NCBI RefSeq assembly: GCF_964199755.1
Contig: NC_133903.1
Coordinates: forward strand, 53,497,239 to 53,561,238
Direction: 5' to 3'
Origin: Larus michahellis
Taxonomy: Eukaryota; Chordata; Aves; Charadriiformes; Laridae
DNA length: 64,000 nucleotides
The translations under genes were made by a program, and so were the position numbers. The notes under the pieces were generated by a model. That model did no database searches. It was not told the origin of the DNA and saw only the letters and a list, made by a program, of their open reading frames with translations. Position 1 is the first letter of the stretch; every line of letters starts with the position of its first letter. Below are positions 36,501-48,260 of the stretch, in pieces.

Positions 36501-39500
36501 GGGGACTGCGATGGGGATACGGTGGTGGGGACCCACCTGCCAACAGTGTTTTGCTCTCTTCCTTATTTCAGGTCATTTCTTTTAAGTCAGTGCAGGGCTT
36601 TTAAGGCCTATGTCCCATATCTGGGTCTTAGCAGATTTGCCCACTTATTTTCCTGTGTGTGTTTCTGGGACACACAAAAGCGTCTTTAGTGCTCAAGTAA
36701 GTTCCCCTTCGAGGAGGGACTGTCAAAGACGGGCGCTAATGTCATTAGCAGGTTACAAGGGGGAAACGAGACAGAATTTGCTACAGATCCTCATTTCCAT
36801 AATCTTGCCTCGACATCCTCGTTTGTCAGTTCTTAACCTCAATTCCTTAACCTCCAAATCTGTGGAGTCGTTGACCTTGGGGATTTGTCTTCAAACTGAT
36901 TTCAAGTTTTAGGCAATCTAAATTAGGCTTCCTGTGACAGAAGACAAAACTTGGTCTTTGCACCCAAATGTGAAAGACAGGCCCAGAGTGCAAGTGAAAT
37001 CTTGCAATCATTTTTTCAAACCATCTGCCCATCTGCAGTCCCAGAACAATATCAGTTCGGTGTTGGCTTCCCTCTCTCCCTCACAGGAATAAAGAAATTA
37101 CCATAAACAAAGCAGATCAAGGGTCTATTTAAGCCAAATGCAGCCAAGACACATTGCTCCAGAAGGGAGCAGGAGAAAAAAAGAGCTACAGGGGAAGTTT
37201 CTTCCTACCTCCCATTAACTCCAGTTTGGCCAGTGATGCCGGACACGACAGTGTAATTTGGAGTGGATGGTGCTGTGTCCCCTCTCCATGGGCACTCCGT
37301 TTCCAGGGTATTTCTGCGGCAAACAAAAGTGATCACCACAAACCATTCTGGCCAAAGGAAAAAAAAAAAAAGAGAAAAAAGGCTGCAGAACTGCTCCCTA
37401 ACTGTGCAGAGGAGGGACAATACAAGAAAACAGGGAAATTAGGCTGGACACAAAGAGCTTTTTGGTCTCTCAGACCATTTCTGCGTTGCACGTGGCAGTC
37501 AAACCAATGCCTGAATTGTGCTATTTATTTCAGGGTGTAAAGCCACTGTGAAAAGATGCATTATTTCCAAGAGTGTACTCTGAGTTAGAGAGTCTGTGGC
37601 GAACTGGCAGGGCAGCTTGGCACAGGGACTTTCTGGAGCAGCAGGTAGAGATGAGCAACGGGAGCTGGACCAGTCCCCGCATGACGGGGAACCAGGGGAG
37701 GCAGGGAGATTAAATAATTCAGTGTCTAGGTTGACGTGATGCACGGAAAAATACCGCCAGAAGTCATGAAGCTAAATGCTCGGGTACCTCTTCAATGGAT
37801 CAGAGAGCAGGTTTTTGGGGGGTAAAGGGAGGGAAATGGGCACAACTGTGTTGGGGAGCAGCTTGTGCAACCGCGGAGCGAGCGGTGGCGTGTGGGGCCG
37901 TGCGTGCTGCAGAGAGGCTGCCCCCGAGGTGCCGAGAGGGGGAAGGAGATCTGCGGGAGCCTCAGCCTCATTATTTTTATGTTCAGCTGCCTAATTACTA
38001 CGTGTCAGCTGTCTGTTGGAAGGAACGAGGTACTGCAGCCTCTCGTTTGGGAATTTATAGTGATTAATGGGCCTGGAGGGAATGACTAACGAGGAAATGT
38101 TAGAATTAGTAAATATGCATCACCGTGCAATGAGTAAACCAGGGGACGTGACAAATGAGCCCAAGTATGTGAAGGATGTAAGCGTTTCAGAGGGACAGCC
38201 TCTGGGAGGCCTCGGGGACCCGCTGAGACCGAGAGGAACAGGAGGATGGGAGCAAACAGAGGTGTGATCCCATGAGTTGACAACAAACCAAGAAGGATCC
38301 TCCAAAGCCTTTCAGACAGTCCTAGACAGACCTGGAGGAACAGACTGACCCTGACACGGCACTGAAATAGGACTGCAACCCTGTTTCTCTTTCACACTGT
38401 GGAGCACAATAACGAGCACCAGTGTAATGACCCCATGTTGAGTGATCACAGTGATTGGTCCTACATCAGGACCTGGGTCTTTGAAGATACTTAGGTACTG
38501 CAAGACCTAAACCACCTAGTTTATCCATTGCACATGCAGAAATTGCTTTCAGTTTGTATTTGTCTACTGAATAACAGCTTTGTTGTGTGCCGGAGACCTG
38601 TCACTGGTCCAACACCCATGCGAAGTAACACCTGCAGGTTCAGTCTTATAGGCAAGGACAACAGGAGACAACATCATGGAGAGCCCTGAATTTTGGGGCT
38701 ACTTTCCTGTATATTCCTATAGACGAGAGATGTATAATCCCTCAGGAAAAATTCTACCGATTTCCGTAAATTCTATTAGAACCCATAAAATCATTCAAAT
38801 GAACATAGTTAAGGAAGAAAAGCAGCTCTATTACTTTCTTGGCCTAAAATCTCATTGAGGTCATCTGGCAGTCACTGGTCTGCTACATCTGTCCATCATC
38901 AGCATCTTCTGGTGAGACCACTCCCTGAGCAGTCTACTGTAAACCTTTGTGTCGATGTTGCTGTCTTTATGAGAAGAAACTAGAACCCCAGATTCAAACG
39001 TTCTTGAGTTTGGGGCCATGGAAAAATCTAGAATTATATCTGCCACAGAATTCTGAAATACGGTCTCATTTGCACCTACCAGATCAAACCCTCACTCCAC
39101 ATGGCTTTCCCATTTTATTTCAAGCACAGCAACATTATTCAAATTTCACCCAATTGAAAGATGCAGCTGTTTCTATTTTTGGTGCGTCCCTGTTAGAGAA
39201 TAGGAAACAAGCAACAATTCTGCACTGTGCTGGGTGATCAGCAGTGTTCTGGCTGTAAGATGTTTTTCACTCATTGGAAACAGAAGTCAGGGGAGCAATA
39301 GCTTAGGTGCTTCTGCCCTTTAAATACTGCAGAACAGCTGTAATGGTATATTTTCTCCACAACAGATGCTTCTGAAAGCTGAGACAATTTTCAGAGGACA
39401 TAACTAGACCATAGATAAGGCTATCGTTTTGGAAAAGATAATTTTCCTTCTCCAGCATGTTCAGAGGCAAAAAGAAAATTATTTATAGGAAAAAAAACAA

Positions 39501-39969
39501 CAAACCAAACATCCCACCACCACCACCAACTAACCTCCTTTTTGAAAACGAAATAATCTAAATAACTCTTGCCTTGGTTAGTGTGCACAATGCCTAAATC
39601 CCATAAAATGGGGGGTGAGAAAGGAGTGAAATAACCTCTGATAGTATATTGTCATTCAGTCTGTGTATTAGCACAGACTTAGCATGCACTCTGACTTGCC
39701 AAAAAACCAAGATGTAGCAAACAAGGAGAGTTGCACAAGCCCAGAAGAGAGCTCAGATCCCATGGGTTTAGGAGCCACATGTACACGCAGCTACGTAAAA
39801 CTGGTTTAACCACTGGATTAACCAGATCCAAACAGACCCGTTACACAGGGCTTGAGCTTCAGCGTCCACACCTTGGCCGGCCCAGGTTAGCTGCTCACTA
39901 GCTGGTCTGGAGGACTATGAAGCCACATGAAAGACTAAGATGGGTTAAAGGAGGACTGAATGCACAAAC
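30546..39969. other. Gene-poor intergenic DNA
   Basis: No coding exon, RNA gene or recent transposon was recognised. Contents are mixed-composition unique DNA, short A runs (for example near 35309 and 37360) and a modest CpG-rich spot at about 37870-37960. Confidence 0.5.
31020..31096 (+). repeat. G-run cluster followed by T/A inverted repeat
   Basis: Four runs of six to eight G (31020-31025, 31027-31033, 31043-31050, 31052-31057) with short GT spacers form a textbook G-quadruplex pattern. Directly after it, a T run with CTTTAAG and then an A run ending in CCCC can fold as a hairpin. Confidence 0.7.
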
Positions 39970-40085
39970 ATGGTAAATGGGGATGAAGTCACTTGGCCAT
40001 GTCCGTGCAACAAAATCGCCACGGACCCGGGAGGAGAACCCAGATTTCTTGCCTTTCAGGATTATGCTTTATCCACAGCACCATC
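39970..40085 (-). mobile_element. Ancient tRNA-derived SINE relic (MIR/CORE-SINE-like)
   Basis: Read on the minus strand, this has a B-box-like GGTTCTCCTCC, then a body containing GGCCAAGTGACTTCATCC and CCCCATTTACC. This is the order found in MIR and related amniote SINEs, in which a 'ggcaagtcactt' block precedes a 'ccccatttac'-type block or its variants. It is strongly diverged, so the family assignment is tentative. Confidence 0.5.
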
Positions 40086-41220
40086 ACTTAACCTTCGAAG
40101 AACTTCTCCAGTGAAGTTCATAAAGTGTTTTGTCTTAGAAAATGCAACTGTGGTAAAAAATGGTTTTAAAACTGTTTATTTTCACAGGATAGACCTAATT
40201 CTCAAACCCTACATCATGTAAGTAGACCTCTGAGCATAGCCTGTCTGTTCCTTGTATTTTACTTTTTTTTTGTTTTTCTCTTTTTCTTAAGTGTTCTCTC
40301 CAACTTTCTGCTCTAGTGTCTCCTGTTATCCCACTCATTAGTCTGACTAATGTACAGCCAGAGTTACTTTACTTTCTCTCCCTCCTGGCCTCATCACTTT
40401 GCAGTTGGAGCCTTGTGAACAGGAATCTTCCACTCTCCTGGGCTGCTGCAAAGGCAATGATTGAGAAGTACAACAGAAAGGACAAACCACTAATCGTTTT
40501 TAGGGAGATGAGGAGAGGAGGACTGATCAGAGGATGACTGTGAACTCCTACAGGCAGCAACAGGGTCGCTCTGTTTAGAAGCATTTTAGGGCTTTGAAAG
40601 CAAAGCAAAACCACCATTCCTGTCCACCTCTACGTGCTGAATGGATAGCAATGTTTTCTATAATTATTTTTTTAAAAGAACAAGTACGTACCTCCCTTGT
40701 TTGTAGAGATCAATACCAACAAATTCTTCATCATCTGCTTGACTCCGTCCATTCCACTGACCCCGCCCAATTGGTACCAAAATCACTTCCCTCCTTAAAA
40801 ACACTCACAAAGACAAGCTTGGCAAAATGAAGACCTTCTCCAGTGCTCCCTGCAGGCAATGGGAAGTATCTCGTGGACCCAAACATACCTTGAGGAGCAG
40901 CCCAACCCTACTCCTTTCTCTGGGAGCAATGATGTAAAACAGTAAATCCCAGTTTTAAATAATGACTTTCCCCTTTTCCATAGGTCTATGGCCTTGGCCA
41001 AATGCCACTTCCTATCACTCGTACCAGTGCGATGACCACTGTGCACCATGTGAAGGGAGAGGTCATCTCCCATAAGAAGGTACAGAACTGAACCACGGCT
41101 GTCATGTTCCCTGGTTTCACCACGGGCAAAAGCAGTTCAACACTTGGTTGAAACGATGGATAATAAAACATTTAGTTGAAATAGTATATACACACTAGTT
41201 ACAATCAATCCATCCCCAAA

Positions 41221-41290
41221 TAATCACAGAATCATAGAATCGTAGGGTTGGAAGGGACCTCTGGAGGTCACCTAGTCCAATCCCCCTGCA
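41221..41290 (-). mobile_element. CR1 LINE 3' stub
   Basis: On the plus strand ATCACAGAATCATAGAATCG is followed by GGTTGGAAGGGACCTCTGGAGG and CCTAGTCCAA. This is the reverse complement of the last 70 or so bases of CR1. No coding remnant is attached, so it is a heavily 5'-truncated insertion. Confidence 0.92.
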
Positions 41291-44200
41291 AATGAAATAT
41301 TTCATTTCAATTTTCCCGATGATGGCTTTATTTGGGGGGCTGTACATACAGGGAGAAAGGACTTCTATTTTTCAACAGCAAAATTTGATGTTTTTGAATC
41401 TACTTTTTCGGTTGGAAAATGACAGGATGGAAAATCCACAGCTATCTCTACTTGTAACACATCATGGTTAGGTGTGTGTGCATAGCACTTAACACAGCAT
41501 AAAACATAACATAGCACATAACACATCCAGGTGGGTGTGCATATGGCACGGGCGCAAAAAGTAAGTTTTAGAGACAAAGTTTGAGGACACAGAAACTATT
41601 GGAAAGGGAGGGTTAAATAGCATTCAGATCAGATGGTACAAAGAAAGCCGTATTTCCTTGATCTCAGGGAGGGTTAAAATACAAAAGCCAGTTCGTAGGT
41701 GACACTGAAAACGCTTGGAGTTGCCTTCATTTATGCTTGGCTATAGGGCGATCTGGTGCAAGAAAAAAAAATAATAACACAAAGTCATTTGTGCTAGGGA
41801 AACAATATCCAGCCCTCAGCAGAGATAAAACCCAGCTGATGTTTTGGAGACGGAAGCGAGTGCAACTGGTCAATCATGCCACACGCTTTCCCCCCTCCTC
41901 CATCTGAAAATAACACCTCTTCAAAATTTTCTGGGACCATGAAGATTTCAACAACAACAACAACAGCACCAACAGAGTTCCCCATATGCTGCGTTGTTTG
42001 CTTTTTGCGGGAAATTGTTGACTGATTTTCACGTTGCCACATGTGAGATAAAACACTCTACTACCCTTTAATTCAAGAAAATGTTTTAATATTCCAAGTT
42101 TCTCGTGTGATTCAGAAGGGAACTGTTTCTAAATGCCAGCCTTTCCTGCTGGGGGGTGGAAAATGCTTGTTTCTGGCTTGGTTTAGCGGCAGGCTGGCGG
42201 CAGATTGGCCTTTCCAAAGCAAGGTGCCTTGGGCAGCGACAGAAGAGAGGTGCCCAACCTTCAGCCAAAATAGACCTAAATATCACCCAGAACCAGGGGA
42301 GGAAATTTTTTAATAGCTCACCTGAAAAGGCAAAAATTATTAGCCGCATGTTCCAGCAATATCACGGTTAATGCAGACATTTCTGCTGGTAAACACGCGT
42401 AATTGCCTGAAGTGGGTCAGTTATTGTCCTGGGAACCGCTGGCCAAGCCTGACCTCTCCACCTAACACCTGGGTGTAATTTCCAGCAGCCCAGCCGCTGT
42501 TTCCAGTGAAATCAAAGCCCATGCAGCCGTTGACTCCTAAGATCTCTGATAGGGAGATCTCAGCTGTGGTTACCAGCTGGGCTCCGCAAGTGTCATTTTC
42601 CAAAAAACCCATCTGCCACATTGAGGCTCCAGTAGCCAAGAATCTGCTACTTGCTACCACAAAACTGCTCCAGATTTTCACAGAGGTAACTACCAGCATT
42701 TACATTTTGGGAGGGACAGAGAAGGTGGATTTTAGAAACTGTTACTTTTAGTGTTGAAAGGAAATTTTCATCTTCCTGCACTGGTCCAACCCTGCCTTTT
42801 TCTCTGCTGTTCACTTCTTGTGCTACCTTGTTTTTAGATAGGTGCCCTTAGCTTCCCAGGACTATGGGCCATCTCATAGCTTTTACCTTTCTCGACATTT
42901 TGCATCTGTTTTTTTTTTTGTCTCTAACTGCTGCCTTTGCCTTCAGCCTGGCTTCCCTTTTCTTGTATTCAAGCTTAGGGGCAGAGACAACCCATCTGAG
43001 ATTCACATCGCCGTGGATGTTGGATGTCTCTGGGGTTGATACCTACATTGGAGCTAGTGGTCTAGACTCCTTTTAGCATCAATGGAGAGAAATGAGTGGC
43101 TAAAGCATGATTTATCTGACCTACTTGAGGCCTCTGAACTTAGCAGGAGGTAATTCCTACCTCACAAGCATCTCTTTTCCTCAATTAGCAAGCGATGGAG
43201 AACTCAATGTCAGGAGACATGACTCCTACCCTGTATCACCGAAATCAGTTTTAAAAATGCTCTGAATGTGTCTTTCCTTTGGGAGGATCTTGTCCCTTCA
43301 GGGATACCTTTCTGTACCCCTTGGCTCAAATGATTTACAGGCACCTGCCTTCCCAGGTGATGCCACCAAGGCGCATGTACCTGGTGGTGGATTTCTGCAA
43401 GGTCTGGCAAATCTACCCACTGTTAATGCCAGGGTGTCTGGTGTGAGTTTTCTCCAAGAGGCCACGTGAAACCTAAACAACCGTCAAGAACCCTGTTTGA
43501 GGAGTATGGTCATTTACAGGCAGAGAAGTAAGCTGCAGAATGAAGGTTTGTTGGTAGAAAAGGAGATTTATCATGATGAATGAAGGGCATTTTTAGCTTG
43601 GGAGGCAGCTGGTTTCTCTGTGGCCAGATGGCCACAGGGTCCAGGCCAAACTTCGCATCTTGACCGTGCTCCAGTGTGATGATTACGACTGACTGAACTC
43701 AGAGTTTGGCCACCGTGCGAATATTAAACACCCCAGAACAATTTCTAAAGATTATTAGATTAGTGTAGCACCCAGCTCAGCATCTCATTTCCAAGCTCAC
43801 CACTGAACTTGGAAAAATGGGAAACAGAAATCAATAGCTTTAAAACAAAGGCGGTTATAAGAAGTGCTAAGAACGAAACACTGAGCCGTTCAAACTGCAC
43901 GAGAATGGAGATGCTGGAGCCCACCTAACATACAAGGAACTCTTAAAATGTACCAAATCTGAGCTCAGATCTGGATCCTCCTTTTACGAATGTGCATTTG
44001 ATCAATAAAAGTATTTTATCAAAAACATCTCAAGACCTTCTGGTTCTCCAAATTTGGCCTGGTAGTGAAATTCTGATTTTTGAGCCATCTCTATTAATTA
44101 CTCATAGACATGGCATGTGATTATCCAGAATTACATCCCAAATCACTGCCACTAAATTCAACTTGAGTTCCCCTTATGCTAAAAGTCTCCAAAACAGATG

Positions 44201-47200
44201 CGTGGAAACCTGTTAGCAGTAGTAATCTTTAGGCTAGTTTAGTAAAACAGCTGAGCATGGTGGCGTCTTAGGAACTTGCTGTCAAATAAATCCCTGTTTT
44301 GGGGAGGGGCAGGAGGAAGGGGAGAACCAGGTCTCTCCGAAGGGGCAGGATGAAGGTCTGGTATCTATCTTCTCTGGTTGTCTGGTATTAATCTGCAGCC
44401 AGGTATCTGTCAAAGCTCCCAAAATCTTTGTGTATCCTAGAGACAGACAAAAGAGATCGTGCATGAAAAGGAAGTCAGCTCTGAAATTGATCCTGTGCAC
44501 CCAAAAAACATGGCAACAGAAACCGCTCACTTTTCTGCAGAAAGGCAGACCTTATGCCTGTGTATAATATGTATTTTAAGAGCTAAACACAGGGACCTGA
44601 TGAACCATGCTAGCACAGAAAAGGAGAAAATAGGAAGATATATCGAAGTAAAACCCAGCTGAATTAATAGCGCTGACATGGTAAGCTATGAGGGTGACAG
44701 AGGAATAGAAGACCTCCTAGGGATGAGTAGTCCTACTAATAGCCAGCGCAACTTCTCCAGCCCGGGACGCCTGCAACCGGCTGCTGCCAAGCGCACAACA
44801 CGGCTCGGCGATGCATCCCGGTCCGGGGCTCATCCACGGAGGGAGGATCTTCCTCAATGCATCTGCACTTCGTTAGTAGTTTGTAGACTGTTAAATGAGC
44901 AACAGACCCCAGCATGAATACGCATTGTCTGAGCTCGGCTGATCACACTGTGTGATAAAAGGGAGTGTTAGAAAAAACTGCTGTTCTTCAGTAAACATTG
45001 GAAAAGAAGACTGAAGATTAATTCAAACAGCTTGGATAACTGAAACAAGAGAAACGAGCTGAATATTTCCAAATATGGGCTACCTTACTCCAGTATCAAG
45101 CCAGCAGAACCTTGGGGCATGCAAGCCAACCGAGCTGCAACTCCCTGGATAACAAGGCCTTAATTAAAAGCTAAATTGCACATACATAAAAAAACCCACA
45201 GGGCTCACTTCAGCCACAGAGGTCATGAAATCACAGGCAATCATATGACAAACATTAACCCAAAAGGGTCCAGGGAACAACTGCTCTGCACACACTCACT
45301 CAACACAAGCCACAAAAACACTTCGGAAAAATGCCATAACGAGCTTAAGGCTTCTAGTACAAATAAATAAAGCCACAAATAGTAACACCAAAGGAAGAGA
45401 GAAAAGGAACCACCAAGGGCTCTGGTCTTCTGTAGCGGGGATTTGTTCAGTGAAAATGCCAAATTAAGTCTAAGAGAGAGATTATATCTAGTGCCCCCCC
45501 ACCCCTCCAACGCCTCGCTTCTCCGCTTCACTCCCCCAACAGCTCCTGCTAATCTAATCTGGAGGAAAAAGTCTTCCCCATTCCAAATCTGGCACTCATT
45601 TTACCCTCACATATAATCAAAACATGCCAACCAGCACTTGAGATGTTTTTCTTTAATACCATTAGGAGCAATAACACACCATGTTCAACATCCCATCTCC
45701 AGCTGCTTTGGAGAAAAGCAGAAAACCCCAACTCAGACACCAAACTATGCACAGGGAGTGCAAGGAGAGGAATAATTAGCTGATTTATGTAATTCCAACA
45801 TTCAGCTCTGGGTTTTATTTCCAGAGATGCAGAGCACCGACCAGCACCCCGTGTTGGATGGTCTTGTCTCTGACTACCTTGAGCCCTCCTCCTGCCTGGC
45901 GAAGGGAGCAGCAGATCTCCCCGTGTGTACCGTGGCACCGAGGATGAGCACAGATGGTCCCACATCGCCATTGGATCCAGGAGGTCAGTGCAGGGTGATT
46001 TATCTCTCGGAGCACAGCAGACCTTGGGGCTCAGCTGGTGTAATCTGGGGGCAACCCAGCTCCTGCCATGGACATCTGCTGAGGATCTGCTCCTCTGTTT
46101 CTGCACTATTTTTGCCATTAAAGACCAGCAGCTTGCAAGAACAGCAGTAAGAAAACCTATAAAAGAGAGAACATTTATATAAGGTGCACCAGGTGTGCTG
46201 TCCCCATTGGTGTGCACTGACTTTCAATGAGAAGTGACATTCCTGCTTTGGCCACCAATGGCACGTTATGGTGCACAACCTGCCCTTGCTGACTCTAGAC
46301 TGCTAATTTTGACTCATGAACACCATTTAATGAACTTTCTTTGCCTTTCCCTTTCAGCTGGAGGCTTGCAAGACCTTTTCTTTTGGAAGAAACGCCAACC
46401 CAAAGCTCAGCGTGGTTCTTGGAGGTAGTGGGGTTGCAGGCTTCCTCTTAGCAGAAGGCTCCCTGTGCCTCCGGGTCCTTTGCCCGAGTTAAATACAGCC
46501 TTCCCAGATGGCTCATTGCATCTCCCAGGTGTGACACGGAGTGATAAGCGATTATCCCAGAGGACAGGCAAATGAGGAGTCTCATGGGAATGAGCGGTTC
46601 CGAGCAACTCCATGTCCAACTTTTGTCTGTAGGAGGGAACATGTCAGGATTACAAACACAAGGAAAAAAAAATAAAATCAGATTTTGCCAAAAATTCCTG
46701 AGCTTCACTGGGTGGAAGGCCAGAACCTTGCCGAGAGCAGGAAATGAGGATGTGGATGTATTCTTGAAATAAACAATGTCCTCTCAAATAGGCCACAAAA
46801 CAATACAATTAAACGCAGTCTGCCAGCGGAAATACACTTGGGACAATGCTTCCCAAGCCTCCCCTCTTCACCCACCACCATGTGCACGTTGTGGATGTGG
46901 GGTTTTTTGTTCTGGTTACTGAGATAGGAAGAAAGCAGCCCCAGCAGCATCACTGTTAGGGCTGGATCCGGAGGAAGCACCGAGCAATGCAGCTGGATTT
47001 TCCTCCGAGGGTCCAACCAGCGGGGATGTGGTCACACAGCTGTAAGTGAAGAAGCTGTAGCTATAAATGAGTGTTGTTCTCCATCTCCTGACGTCAAGGG
47101 AAGTTTTGCTGGTGAACCCTGCCAAGCGCTGAGCTCCGGAGAAGCTCTCCCACCCCACGCAGCCCCCACGCACCCAACGTGAGATCGCAGCCGTCTCCCT

Positions 47201-47929
47201 CCCAGCCGGGTGCTGGCACACCTCCGCCTCCTGGCCCCGAGCTGCTGGGGATGGGGGGGATGCTGCCAGTAGTTGCTTGCCCAAAAAGCCACTTTCCATC
47301 AGCAGCGCCTCATGCCGGACGCCAAATAGACGGAGGGAGTGGTTTGTGTCCTGGGGACCCCAGGGCAGGAGTGTCGCGAGCTGCCCCAATGCACGGCAGC
47401 GTGAGGGAGAGAAACCATCTTACCACCAGCTTTACCCTCTTTTGCTTTTCAATCAACACCTGGGTTTGAGTTGCTGCTACTCTTTATTTCTGTTACTGGT
47501 AGGGGATATGACACTGCATGGCTCCCCTTCACAGGGAGGGAGGAGAAGAGATCTTTGTGCCTCTTCCAGGAAAAAAAAAAAATAAAAAAAAATCTTACAG
47601 GTATTTCCTTCCGCAAATAGTCAGGACTGAGCTGGAGAAAAAGCGACGCCAGGAGAAGCAGGTAACCCTCCTGCAGCTGAGACACAAGATTAAAAAATGC
47701 CATTCCTAGCGTATCCTTAAACAAACCCATGAGAGAAGCCAAAGCCACCCCAAACTTTCCCCTTCAGCCTGTAATTTTCAGACAACAAACCGATCCTTTC
47801 ACTTTTCCAAAGGAGCGAAGAGAAAGACAGAGAATTGGAAAAACCCTTTATAGAAATATCAGCTGTTCCTCCTCATTCCCACCCCCAGTTCTGTTTTTTG
47901 ACAAGTTAAACTGAGGCCATAACTTACTC

Positions 47930-48260
47930 TGCTTTGTTCGACAGGGCTAATCACACGTGACTCTAATCACTCATGATGTTTTATTGATTTTAAGCACATT
48001 TAATCAGAAATTGGCTCTGAGTTAGATTCCTGCTAATTACTGAGAAGCAGCATTTTGAATGACTTCACAATTGGACTGCAGATTAGAATGGACAATATGT
48101 ACTAAAATAATGATTCATGCATTCAGCTCCCTGGATTTATTTTGTTTATATTGGATTTTTTAATCTTTAAAGACATAATTCTGCATATGGGCAAGCAGCA
48201 TTTAAAACCCTTAACAAAACGGGCTTAATTTAACAGGCTAGGCTTTAGCCAGAGATGGGA
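47930..48260. promoter_or_regulatory. Candidate conserved noncoding element
   Basis: Unique AT-rich DNA without long open frames or repeats but dense in transcription-factor-like words. It has CACGTG near 47954, several ATTA/TAAT and AATCA/TGATT words, and CTAATTACTG near 48034. The composition resembles enhancers in developmental gene deserts. Conservation itself was not tested. Confidence 0.25.

Noticed and set aside
45549-46217. Longest single open frame outside the P450 exons (minus strand, about 220 codons)
   Set aside because: Its upstream end is a GTG and not an ATG, no domain or family is recognisable, and no splice context or codon pattern supports it. It is most likely a chance open frame in GC-rich DNA.
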